Positions 1-10,387 of a stretch of DNA of 64,000 nucleotides are shown here, piece by piece. The position numbers were made by a program, and so were the translations under genes. The stretch comes from Wyeomyia smithii (lineage: Eukaryota > Arthropoda > Insecta > Diptera > Culicidae). Numbering within the stretch: position 1 is the first letter of the stretch; each line of letters begins with the position of its first letter. The notes below the pieces were generated by a model. That model was not told where the DNA came from and searched no databases. It saw only the letters and a list, made by a program, of their open reading frames with translations. The DNA lies in assembly GCF_029784165.1 (NCBI RefSeq), contig NC_073694.1:159374995-159438994 (forward strand). The letters run 5' to 3'.

Positions 1-780
1 ATGAACGCAGTGATTATATCAGATATGCTATCTCATACCCCAAAGCACAGGAAGACAGATTATAATCAATCGAATTAGTCGGGACACATGGCAACAGAAC
101 TAATCTCTGTCTACACATTAAACCATCGAAACTTTCATCACAACATAATCGACAAATCCACTGAGACAGTACTTTGCTAACAGAGCATCCCCGTGTGTAT
201 TGCAGGCTGTGGAAGCGCACTCCCGAAATCCCCTGTCAACGACAAAGTTTCTCACGCTCGAAAGGCCGGTGTCGGTTGGTGCACACTCGAAAGTGCGAAA
301 TTTAATCCCTCTCAAGTAGCAGAACGGTAGTCACGGGCCAACCTAATGGCCATAGCGTACCGGGAAAGTGTGCCTCAAAGCTGGGATCGGTTGATATTAT
401 CACGAACTGTGGATTTTAGTGGAAAAGTAGCTCCTGCTGCAGTGCGTCCCAGGTTGGCAGTGGAATGATATTCGCTTTTCATGTCACACCGCATCGACGA
501 ATAAAAAATGACTCAGATTATGGACTGATCAGCGGTTTTTTCTGCCTTCCGAAGTTACTTATTCAGTGTCAATAGCTTCGTCTCGATTCGCAACTTGGTG
601 AAGAATGTTATTGTTATTTTCGACACCCAATTGCTTACCAACCGATTCCCGCGCTCCCGGCATTCCTTTGAAAATGTAAATACAAGCAGTTCCAGACCCT
701 CATCAAAATTCTTTCGCAAACCGTACTAAACATCTATAGCTACACCCACTTCACCAGAGGATCCGGCACAGCGGTCGCTA
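1..780. other. Left edge, no gene recognised
   Basis: Only short unsupported ORFs on the minus strand. Base composition is less AT-rich than most of the window, so this may be single-copy flank of the putative small gene at 810-1109. I see no repeat family member here. Confidence 0.4.
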
Positions 781-809
781 GCTGCTACAGAATGCGATTT
801 ATATCATCC

Positions 810-1109
810 TCAGAATACGATATTGTATAGCCTATTTGATTGCACTGAAGATGCCATTCGACGGTCCCGTTTCGGCCCCGAAGGGCTATCAAATTGGCGA
901 AGTTTGGCTGCTCTCGCATTCTCTGCTGTAGCATCATCTCCCGAATTTTCAGAACTGTAAAAGCAAAAATAATCAAAATGTTGCAAATCCTGACTCAACA
1001 AAGCCGTATCCACCGACGAAAGTGAATTGAGAAACGAATTTTCAACATAACGACTGCTCTCTTCAAAGCTGCTCCGAGTCTCAAGGATAACCATACGATT
1101 ATGTTCCAT
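810..1109 (-). CDS. Putative small protein gene, 99 residues, function unknown
   Basis: An ATG at 1109 opens a serine-rich, acidic 99-residue frame that ends at 810. It lies in a locally less AT-rich stretch and does not match any repeat seen elsewhere in the window. There is no signal peptide, membrane segment or recognised domain. An alternative reading is possible: the minus strand has a pyrimidine-rich acceptor-like run ending in AG at 955-956, after which a different frame (residues beginning LKIREMMLQQRM) stays open to 785. The locus could therefore be two exons or the 3' exon of a larger gene rather than one ORF. Which frame is used cannot be decided from sequence alone. Nothing suggests a specific role. 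Confidence 0.3.
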   Translation of the reverse strand: MEHNRMVILETRSSFEESSRYVENSFLNSLSSVDTALLSQDLQHFDYFCFYSSENSGDDATAENARAAKLRQFDSPSGPKRDRRMASSVQSNRLYNIVF

Positions 1110-1150
1110 CAATTTTGTCAGTTTTCAATCTTCTGCCTGGCGAAAATGCC

Positions 1151-1166
1151 GACTGACTGACTGACT
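1151..1166 (-). promoter_or_regulatory. GACT repeat with TCAGT initiator-like motifs
   Basis: Four GACT units read TCAGTCAGTCAGTC on the minus strand, about 40 bases before the ATG at 1109. TCAGT is the arthropod initiator core, and a GC-rich GCGCGC run lies just upstream on that strand. It may be a start site for the small gene, or only a microsatellite. Confidence 0.2.
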
Positions 1167-1199
1167 GGCGCGCGCAAAAATCAGAAACAATGATGTGCT

Positions 1200-1535
1200 T
1201 GTTATTTTTCGCCTGTTTTTCCCTTCAAAGTTAGAAAACGTCTTTCCCTTAGCGCGTCTAACCGCTTGCTAATTGACTTATTCTGTTTCAGCGCCTTCGC
1301 TTCGAGACAGAAATTAACTATGATTTGGTGACTCAAGGGGAGGCTTTGGAATGTGGTTCACTGTTTTTTGTTTGCCAATAACGATGAAACAAACGAAAAC
1401 AAAATTATCGAGCCACAAAACAGACATTAAATCCTATAAAGGGTAGCTGTTTTATTATTATGGTCATATATGAGAGGTATTACGAATCGAAGCGTCTTCT
1501 AAGAAAGTATAATTTTAGCTTTTAGGGAAATTTGA
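1200..1535. other. No feature recognised
   Basis: AT-rich spacer between the putative gene and the ACTGAA-type array. No ORF, terminal repeat or hairpin stood out. Confidence 0.4.
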
Positions 1536-1539
1536 TTCT

Positions 1540-2780
1540 AGCTTCAACTTCAGTTGAAATTGAAATTGAAGAGAGCCATACTGATATAGAAACTGAAGTT
1601 GGAATAAAATGAACAAAAATAAGTTGAGTTTACTGCGATTGAACTGACTCAGGATTAAAAGTGAAACTGGGGATGAAACCATCGACTGGAAGGAAAATTG
1701 AATTTGAAAATTGAAAACTCGAAGGCCTCAGAAAAAGAATTTGAATGGACTGGAGCCAGAACTGAACTAAAATAAACTGTACCATTGCACTGGAACTGCA
1801 ACTAATATGAAACGAATAAAGTTAAACACTGAAACTGAACTAAAATCCGAAACTGTAACCAAATTGAAATTAATTCAACTTGTACTCAATGGGAAATAAG
1901 CTGAAACAGAAATGGGACTGATATTGCTGCTGAAGTAGAATTGAACTTGAAATGAACTCAATCTGATCTGGAGCTAGGACTAAAACTGAAATAGATGTGA
2001 ACTTGAACTGAGCTAAACTGGTACTGAACTGGAACTGAACTAGAATTAAACCAGAACTGACCTAAAATTCGAATGGAATTGAGCTGGTTTTTAAGTAGAT
2101 CTGAAACGGAAATGAAACCAAACTGCAATCGACATGAACGGTACAAAATCATACTCGACTATAACTGGATCTGAACTGAAACTGAACTAGAATACAACTA
2201 GAACTGCATGGAACTGAACTGAAATTGAAACTGAACAAATTCCTAAACTAAAGCTGAATTAAAAATGAACTAAAGCTGAATATGAACCAAACTAGAACTG
2301 ACCATGAATTGGATTAGAACTTATCCAGAAAAAAACTTAAATTTAACTGGAACTGAATTTGAGTTGAACTTGATCTAAAATGAAACTGAAATCGAACTGA
2401 ACTGATTCTAAAATTTATGCTAAATTGACATGACCGAAACAAAACTTTATTGAAACCTTATTGGAACAGATATAAGAACTAAACTAAAACTGAAATATGA
2501 TCTAACTAAAACTGAATTGAAATCTGTACTAGAACTCAACCTACACTAAAAAACTGAATAAGAGCTGAATCTACGTTTACAAGTATAACTAAACTGAACC
2601 ATAGTTGCACAGGATTTTAACTGGATCTGAAATGATACTGAAAGTATGTAACTTATTCTAAAACTGAAACTACATGCACTGAATTTACATCACAGGGAGC
2701 ATAACTGGAACTGAAAGAGAACTGAACTAATGCTAAACTAGGATTTAATTAAAACTAAATAAAAACTGAACTAGGACTGA
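1540..2780. repeat. Degenerate ACTGAA/GAACTG-type array, left block
   Basis: About 1.24 kb is built almost entirely of imperfect 5-7 base words such as AACTGA, GAACTA and GAAACTGAA with no fixed register. It looks like a very old, mutated simple-sequence array. It resumes at about 4015 after the SINE and RT insertions, so the two blocks were once continuous. Confidence 0.75.
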
Positions 2781-3970
2781 AGGGAGCTTTATAGCCGCAA
2801 TGTTACAGAGTTCGCTTTGTGTCTGAAGAGGATCACGACCACGGTCCAACACGACCAACTTCATATGCAGGATATTCTGCAGGCGTTGAATAACTTAGAT
2901 ACTTCAAAAAACCTGGACCTGACAGAATTTCTCCAGTATTTAAAAAAAATCTTGCAACGGAACTTGCTGCTCCATTGGTCTGGTTCTTCAACATGGCACT
3001 AGAATATGGATGCTTCCTAAAAAAAATGGGAATGCTCGCTTCTAGTGCCTATATTCAAATCTGGCCGGAAATGCGACATACGTAATTATCGTGGAATAGC
3101 CATAATGTCTTGCATTCCTAAACTATTCGGAGCAATTGTAAATGAAAAACTATTTTTCCAAATTAAAAACCGAATAACATGTTGCTTGGCTTCTTTAAGG
3201 GTTGTTCAACATCGACCAATTTACTTGAATTTATAAATTATTCATTGAATGCAATGGATAATGGAAACGACATAGAAGCTCTTTACACAGATCTTAGCAA
3301 GGCATTTGATCGCATAGACATACCAATGCTACTTTTCAAATGGCATAAAATCAGATTTGAGCCAGAACTCCTGAGGTGGCTCGAATCATATTTAATATTC
3401 GATTCGATTCGAGGTGGCTCGAATCATATTTAATCACCAACAAATAGTTAAATTGAACGGACAAAACGCAAATCCGATTCTAGTTACTTCTGGTGTCCGC
3501 CAAGGCTCTCATTTAGGATCTCTTCTTTTAATTTTGTACGTTAACGACATTTCCTTTATTCTGAAAAAACTAATAGGATAATTTAGGCCGACGATATGAA
3601 GCTCTAATTAGAAATAATAAATGAAGAAGACATAAATTCATTCTAGAATGAAATATTCATATTCATTACAATATTATTAGGAAATCAAACTGTAGCAAAT
3701 CATAAAAGAGAAAGGAACTTAGGAGTTGTCTTAGACTCCAAAATAACCTTCATTGACCATTAAAACACAAGCGGATGGTTGTGGGTTCGAGTCTCAGTAG
3801 AACCAGAGTTTATTCTCAGGCTAAGTGGCGATATTTGGCAGGAGTTTCGGTATAGTAGAGAAGTAAGCATATGAAAGGGAGGGTAAAATAACACCTGCAC
3901 GATTAAATAATAAGCATGCCGCTTCTCAATAGCGGTACTGATAATATTAGATATGTTGGATACATTAAAC
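2781..3970 (+). mobile_element. tRNA-related SINE split by a non-LTR fragment
   Basis: The 5' piece (2781-2818) matches the start of the SINE at 51778 (minus strand) through the A-box region and stops after CGCTTTG. The rest resumes at about 3768 with AAGCGG, then the B-box GGTTCGAGTC (3784-3793) and the SINE body, including the segment about 3835-3925 shared with the copies near 29.6 and 33.5 kb. The intervening bases are reverse-transcriptase sequence. The SINE itself lies inside the ACTGAA-type array. Affiliation to a named family (a Feilai-like SINE is possible) is not established. Confidence 0.7.
2819..3767 (+). pseudogene. Non-LTR reverse transcriptase fragment (Jockey/CR1-like)
   Basis: Frame-shifted pieces run in the order of an RT domain: VPIFKSGRKCDIRNYRGI near 3045, GFFKGCSTSTNLLEF near 3185, the motif-A block LYTDLSKAFDRID near 3280-3325, GVRQGSHLG (normally GVPQGSHLGP) near 3490, and ADDMKL near 3590 carrying the catalytic YADD-type aspartates. 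No endonuclease or gag part is present, so it is 5' truncated. A 38-bp tandem duplication (21-bp word repeated at about 3375 and 3413) disrupts the frame. The Jockey/CR1 placement comes from the wording of these motifs and is an inference. The fragment is dead. Confidence 0.8.
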
Positions 3971-4014
3971 ATCTGAGCATATGTTACAATAGATCAACGA
4001 TTCTGGTCGCAGTG

Positions 4015-4475
4015 AGGAAGTCCATACAGAAAAAATTAGACTGAAATAGAACCGAACTAGAACTAAACTATGGCTGATAGGTAACTGAACTAGAATTAGA
4101 ACTGTACTAAAACTGGCTATACGCTGCATTAGAACAGAACAAGAATTTAACTGAATCAACAAAAATTGAACTAGCTTTGAGCTGGATGTGTAGCTGCAAC
4201 ATAACTGAAACTAAAATTGAACTAGAATTTACCTAGAATTAAAATAAAATATTAGACTAAAAATGAAACTAGACTAAATTAAAACTGAACTAAATTAAGA
4301 GGACTGAGGGAGATATGAATTACAACTCAACATAAATCGCACTAGAACTGAACTTCAACTAAACTGAACATGAACTGGATTGAAACTAAATTAGAACTGA
4401 ACCAGTACTAAACTAGAATTGAATTGGAACTCATCAATAACTGAATTAGTGCTGAACTAGAGCTGAACTAGTGTA
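4015..4475. repeat. Degenerate ACTGAA/GAACTG-type array, right block
   Basis: Same imperfect word composition as the left block, resuming after the SINE. From 4476 to about 4800 the sequence is A-rich and featureless. Confidence 0.7.
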
Positions 4476-4827
4476 AGTAGTTTGTAAGTATGATATAAAA
4501 CACAGACTGATTATAACGAAGACTAACAAAGAGTTACAACACACGCAAATGATTTCAAAAGTTATGCATGACTGGAAAAAAGATCTAAATGATATAAATA
4601 AATATTGAGATCAAATGACGAAGGAAAAATTGCAGGAATGATTAAGATAAGATGTTCTAGCTCCACGTGGACAGCGACAAATGTTATGATAAATTTTGTA
4701 CATCGGATAGAAACTGTATAAATTCGATAAAAAAGAGAAGAGTTTAAAAAGGAAGAAAAATTTAAACTAAAGTGTAGATCATGTATCAGTGATCAATGAA
4801 GTCCACTTCTGAGTTGTTGAGCTCCAA

Positions 4828-5484
4828 GGCGTCTCACTGCAACCAGGCCAATAGTGACACGAGGTCTTTGAAAATTGATTTTTTTATTTTAGTTCGATTC
4901 AACGCAGTAAAAAATTAATAACTACACATAAATTTGTTCCATTTGGTGGACCCCTTGTTCGCCAAGGGGTGAACAAATTTTTAGAAAAGTGAAAATCGAA
5001 TTTTTTTTCCGAGCTATATTTCAAATATTTGTCCCAAAACCCTCTACAAACAGCATTTCATTATACAGAAAACATCTAGGGCACTCATGTGAAGTATTCA
5101 AAAGTTTGACCGCCATCTTGGATTCGCCGCCATTTTGAAGTTTATCATTAAAACGCGTTTTTGAACAGGTTGACAACCACCGATTTTAACTCTGAGATAA
5201 CCATTGGAAAGCTGAGAAAAAATTCTACAAGATACATTTAAAAAATCAGGTGTGTTGCGAAACAAACGTGGCCGTCGAGCCAATTTTCTATACCGAGTTT
5301 TAACATTTCCGACGCGCGCCGCGCGATCGATATAGCAGCAAGCGCTGCTTGCCACGCAGCGCACACTGAACGCACATCGTTTAGTATGCACGAAGTACTG
5401 GTTTTGAATAGGTCTTTATAAACAATCTATTCGAATAGGGTAGAACTGCCATAGATGGACTACTTTCTTAAGTGAACAAGATAC
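4828..5484 (+). repeat. Left terminal inverted repeat of the long-TIR transposon
   Basis: Pairs with 10319-10976. Shared landmarks include ACCAGGCCA, GGCGAACAAGGGG-type and CAAGATGGCGG-type words, a GC-rich GCGCGCCGCGCGATCGAT block near 5310-5335, and GGGTAGAACTGCCATAGATG near the inner edge. Confidence 0.85.
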
Positions 5485-6213
5485 TTCGCCAGACAAATGG
5501 TGCCCATTCACCCATTTGTAATTTACTACTTGAAAAATGCACGCAAAAGTTGGAGTGTGCGTAACCAGATCATTTATGAGCGAAATTAGCGCATTCACTG
5601 ATTAAAATTGGAACCAGTACAACGCATGTGCGTTGGACATAACGCATTTGATGCTCTAGCGTATTTTGAATGTATTGCACAGCTCCAAACCACTACACTT
5701 ATAAAGCATCAACCGATGTTCAGAAGGTTGGCATCGTTAAAACAGTGCAAACAGCAATCAATACTGATAAGTTGGGTACTGACTAAATTGAAGAAATTAT
5801 TGTCTAATCGATTCACTTTCATGAATCAGGTCATTTGAAAACATCATTCAATCATTAACAATAAACAAAAACCTAAAATTAGTCCAAAACATTATGCATT
5901 TAATTATGACTCTGGTTTTGTTCACATGCATTCGATTCTGCGTCACTGGCACCAGCGACAATAACTTCCGCGGCAACAAGGCTCGCTATTGGCTGTTTCG
6001 GTTGCTGACGATTTCTAGAGATGCACGAGGCGTTGATACGCACCGGCTCGCGAAAGTAAAGAACGGTGTTTTGAGCGCCTCGAAACTAATCGTCCGCCCG
6101 AAGCCGAAGTTTACCGAGACATTACGATTTTTGTGTATATGATACATATTTTGATTTTGATCTCTGTCAATGTATTCCTTGTACAACTTATGCGTTATGC
6201 GTATCACGCATTG
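5485..6213 (+). other. Left interior of the long-TIR transposon
   Basis: Two modest plus frames (5608-5838 and 5894-6142) are open but neither has a recognised motif. The first starts at a TTG, not an ATG. They may be degraded N-terminal parts of the transposase-like gene or non-coding sequence. Confidence 0.4.
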
Positions 6214-6491
6214 GTTGTGCGAAGTCAGAGCAAATTCTGTGCGAATTGAAAGGACACATTGGATGATTAAAGCTTGAACTTTTGCGTGTGGGAGGTTAGA
6301 GCATAAAAGTTTTTTCATAATAACACCAGTTCTCGACCACAACTATGTGCTTGTTCACTGTTGCTTCAATGAATTGTTTAGTTACATGAAGAGAAATCTG
6401 CCACACGTATCAAAAACGCATATTTTCTCTGACGGCGCTGAAAGTCAATACAAAAATAAGTATAATTTTACAAACATTACGTTTATGAAAG
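6214..6491 (+). pseudogene. Transposase-like protein, N-proximal/middle piece
   Basis: A plus frame reads THWMIKA, a TGA stop near 6271, then a continuous segment containing LEHKSFFIITPVLDH, CCFNELFSYMKRNLPH and FSDGAESQYKNKYNF. I know the FSDGA..QYKNK signature from a widespread family of invertebrate transposon-encoded proteins with an RNase-H-like look; the aspartate in SDGA is a likely catalytic acid. I cannot name the superfamily with confidence. The frame is cut after FMK at 6491 by the RTE-like insertion and resumes, in register, at 9876. The single internal TGA suggests decay before or after that insertion. Confidence 0.6.
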
Positions 6492-9400
6492 TTTATGGGC
6501 ATCAAATGGTGAGTTGACAACCTGGAAGGAGCGTCAAACATAGCTTCGGCCCTCACAAGTTCCTATCTCACACCTCCACGAGTCATATGATTACACTAGA
6601 CTGCCGGTTGAAACATGGATACAACTGGTTGGTTTTGCCTGGGCAATGTTGTCATCCAACAATAGCTAAGTGAGAAGGTGCGACGCGATCATTGGCGCGT
6701 TAACCATATTCCGGCGGTGGAGGAAATGCTTCGCCAACCCGAGCGTCTGTTCACCAAGATGGTGCGGCTCAAAACAGCGTCTGATCTCCATGTTAGGAGC
6801 GGCTGATCAACGTCCTGGTGGCAGCGTGGGACTCTAAACAGAGCTGACACGATAGTCCCCCGGCGAGACAGGGGGTTGGGAAAGGCCCAACGAGCCGCCC
6901 CGGCAAACAACATGTTACAAACAACGTAAGAGATAATACGGATCGGAACAATCGGCATGGACCTAGGCAACGAAATAAGGACTAAGATTGGAAACTTGGG
7001 ACATGGAACTGCAAATCGCTCTGCTTTCCAGGATGCGACAGGATAATTTATGACGAGCTACATCCACGCAATTTCGAAGTCGTAGCGCTGCAGGAACTTT
7101 GTTGGACAGGACAGAAGGTATGGAAAAGCGGGCACCGGGCGGCTACTTTCTACCAGAGTTGTGGTACCACCAGCGATCTGGGAACCGGCTGCATAGTACT
7201 GGGTAAGATGCGCCAACGCGTGATAGGGTGGCAGCCGATCAACGCAAGGATGTGCAAGTTGAGGATAAAGGGCCGGTTCTTCAACTACAGCATCATCAAC
7301 GTGCACTGCCCACATGAAGGAAGACCCTACGACGAGAAGAAAGCGTTCTACGCGCAGCTGGAGCAGGTCTACGATAGCTGCCCGCGACGGGAGGCAATGT
7401 ACAGACCGGTAATCGGACCAGATAGCCTGCATGCCGTGTCTAATGATAACGGCCATCGGTGCGTAAACTTTGCGTCTTCCCGTGGTATGGTAGTCCGGAG
7501 TACCTTTTTCCCCCGCAAAGGTATCCACAAATCCACCTGGAGATCACCCGACCAACAGACAGAGAACCAAATCGACCACGTTTTAATCGACGGCAGGTTT
7601 TTCTCCGACATCATCAACGTTCGCACCTACCGCAGTGCGAATATAGATTCGGACTACTACCTAGTAGCTGTGTGCATGCGCTCAAAACTATCGACGGTGT
7701 ATAACACCCGCCGAAGTCGAACGCCGCGACCAATTATTGAGCAACTGCTGGACGCCGAGGCTGCACAGGAATAGGCGCAGCAGCTGGAGGCAGTGCTACC
7801 TACGGAAGAGAAGCTTGGTGCAGCTACCCTTGAAGATGGCTGGAGGAGCATCCGATCCGCCATAGGTAACACTGCAGTGGCGCTACTAGGTACAAGGGCC
7901 CCGAATCATAGAAATGACTGGTTTGACGGCGAATGTAAACGGTTAGTCGAGGAGAAGAATGCAGCACGGGCGAGAATGCTGCAACACCGTACGAAAGCGA
8001 ACGTGGAACGATACCGACAGGCACAAAACAGCCAAAACTCAGTCCTCCGAAGAAAGAAGCGCCAGCAAGAGGACCGAGATCGCGTAGCGATGGAAGAGCT
8101 GTACCAAGCTAACGACACTCGGAAGTTCTACGAGAAGCTGAACAGCTCCCGCACAGGCTTTGTGCCGCAAGCCGATATGTGCAGGAGCTTGGACGGCAAC
8201 CTCCTAACAGACGAGTGTGAGGTGATCGAAAGGTGGAGACAGCACTTCGACGAGCATTTAAACGGCGATGCAGTAGAGCGCGAGGACGGTATGGCAATTG
8301 ATCTTAGTGCACGAGCAGAAGACATCAGAATTCGAGCCCCCGATCTTCTGGAGGTGGAGGAGGAGATTGGTCGGCTGAAAAACAATAAAGCTGCTGGAGT
8401 GGACCAACTTCCCAGCGAGCTATTGAAATACGGTGGAGAAACACTGGCTAGAGCCGTGCACTGGGTCATTGTCAAGGTTTGGGAGGAAGAACGAGTACCG
8501 GAGGAGTGGATGGAGGGTATTGTGTGTCCCATCTACAAAAAGGGCGACAAACTGGAGTGCTGCAATTACCGGGCAATCACTCTGTTGAACGCCGCCTACA
8601 AGGTACTCTCCCAAATACTTTGCCGTCGACTATCACCATTTGCGAAGCAGTTCGTGGGGCACTACCAGGCGGGATTTATGGGTGCCCGCGCTACCACGGA
8701 TTAGATATTCGCAGTTCGGCAGGTTATGCAGAAATGCCGCGAATATAACGTGCCCACACATCATTTGTTCATCGATTTTAAATCGGCGTACGACACAATC
8801 GATCGGGACAAGCTATGGCAAATTATGCACGACTACGGATTTCCGGACAAACTGACGCGGTTGGTCAAAGCGACGATGGATCGAGTGATGTGTGTAGTTC
8901 GTGTTTCGGGGGTACTCTCGAGCCCCTTCGAAACCCGAAGAGGTCTAAGGCAAGGTGATGGTCTCTCGTGCCTACTGTTTAACATTGCCCTGGAAGGTGT
9001 CATTAGAAGAGCGGGAATTAACACGAGTGGCACGATATTCCAAAAGTCGGTTCAACTGTTTGGTTTCGCCGACGATATTGACATTGTGGCTCGGACCTTT
9101 GTGAAGATGGCGGATACGTACATCGGACTAAAGGCTGAAGCCAAACGGATTGGACTGATCATCAATGCATCGAAGACGAAGAGGACAGTGCTAACCTCCC
9201 ACCTCGAGTTCAAATTGGTGGTGATGAAATCGAGGTGGTTGATGAGTTCGTGTATCTGGGCTCACTGGTAACTGCCGACAACGATACCAGCAGAGAAATT
9301 CAACGGCGCATGATGGCAGGAAATCGTGCATACTTTGGTCTCCGAAGGACGCTCCGATCGAGTAGAATTCGTCGCCGCACCAAGTTAACCATTTACAAGA

Positions 9401-9861
9401 CGCTGATCAGACCGGTAGTCCTCTACGGGCATGAGACATGGACTTTGCTTGTGGAGGACCAACGCGCCCTTGCGGTCTTCGAGCGGAAGGTGTTGCGTAC
9501 CATCTTCGGTGGACTGCAGATGGAAAACGGAGTGTGGAGAAGGCGAATGAACCACGAACTGCAGGAGCTGCTTGGAGAGCCTTCTATCGTTCACACCACG
9601 CTAAGATAGGCAGGTTGCGGTGGGCTGGGCATGTTGTAAGGATGTCAGACGACAGCCCGGTAAAGATGCTTCTTGAAACCAATCCGTCAGGGACGAGACG
9701 GAGAGGTGCACAGCGGGCAAGGTGGATCGATCAGGTGGAAGACGACCTGCGGACCCTACGCAGACTGCAGAGCTGGCGAACTGCAGCCATGGACCGAGTG
9801 GAATGGAGACGACTCTTACGTACAGCAAAGGCCACACCACGGCTTGGGACTGTTTGGTAAG
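6492..9861 (+). mobile_element. RTE-like non-LTR retrotransposon, copy 1, with 14-bp TSD
   Basis: The element is bracketed by identical copies of TACGTTTATGAAAG at 6478-6491 and 9862-9875. It contains an untranslated leader of about 490 bp, an endonuclease-RT coding region with several breaks, and almost no 3' UTR: the last codon is a few bases from the end (TTTGGTAAG). Short 3' ends and one large EN-RT protein fit the RTE group, but clade assignment is by motif wording only. Related copies lie at 15905-17159 and 33617-34798. Confidence 0.85.
6986..9860 (+). pseudogene. Endonuclease-reverse transcriptase polyprotein, broken
   Basis: Order: AP-type endonuclease (LGTWNCKSL near 6990; ALQELCW near 7085; IDHVLIDGRFFSD near 7570; SDYYLV near 7650), a basic linker (7870-8100), then RT with KNNKAAGVDQLPSELLKY near 8380, IYKKGDKLECCNYRAITLL near 8530, HHLFIDFKSAYDTID (motif A) near 8760, RRGLRQGDGLSC near 8935 and FADD at 9065-9076. 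The C-terminal part has YLGSLVTADND, SGTRRRGAQRARWIDQ and ends at TAA 9858-9860. Breaks: a one-base loss near 6983 compared with copy 2, an in-frame deletion near 7394 that removes the GDFNAQVGQ block, TAG at 7772-7774, TAG at 8702-8704, frameshifts near 9222 and near 9609. It would be nuclear and act at target-primed reverse transcription if intact; as it stands it is dead. Confidence 0.9.
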
Positions 9862-9875
9862 TACGTTTATGAAAG

Positions 9876-10387
9876 ATGATTTCCAAATGGACGCGGAGTG
9901 GAATTTTCACGCAAGCTCGCACGGGAAATGCCCATGTGACGGAGTTGGTGGAACCATCCAGCGAGCTGCCTGTAAATATAGCTTATCTCCCAACAGAGAC
10001 AGGCTGATTACAGATGCGGTATCGTTCTACGAATGGGCTGTGGAAAACCAAAGCAAAACAATGGCATTCGCTTACGTCGAGCAAGCGGATTACGAAGCGG
10101 CTCAAACTAAACTTCAACATCGGATGGAAAATGTCAAAACTATCAAAGGAACGCAGAATTATCACTATATTTTACCTCAAGAACAATATAATTTGTTTCT
10201 AAACAATATTCTAATAGTTCTGAGATTGAAGTCAAAAACTTCGAATGCACAGCTTAAGACGTTGATGAATGTATTGGTAACAATTGAGTATTTTCTTCGT
10301 GTTTTCATTATTTCACTTGTATCTTGCCCACTTATGAAAGAAGTCCATCTATGGCAGTTCTACCCTATCCAAATAAGTTGTTTATAA
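9876..10387 (+). pseudogene. Transposase-like protein, C-terminal piece
   Basis: Continues the frame cut at 6491: DDFQMDAEWNFHASSHGK, then CPCDGVGGTIQRAACKYSL, an aromatic stretch FYEWAVENQ, and YHYILPQEQYNLFL near 10160. The AEW-F--SHGK-PCDG-GG signature is the partner of the SDGA..QYKNK block in the same family and probably carries metal-binding or catalytic residues. The frame stays open to 10387, so its last ~20 codons lie inside the right TIR. The left TIR encodes almost the same tail (VHLWQFYPI) on the minus strand. No internal stop is visible in this piece. Confidence 0.6.

Noticed and set aside
5986..6342. 118-codon minus ORF
   Set aside because: Lies opposite the transposase-like frame and has no motif.
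8128..8532. 134-codon minus ORF and other minus ORFs at 7058-9922
   Set aside because: Shadows of the RTE-like endonuclease-RT frame, which carries the recognisable motifs.
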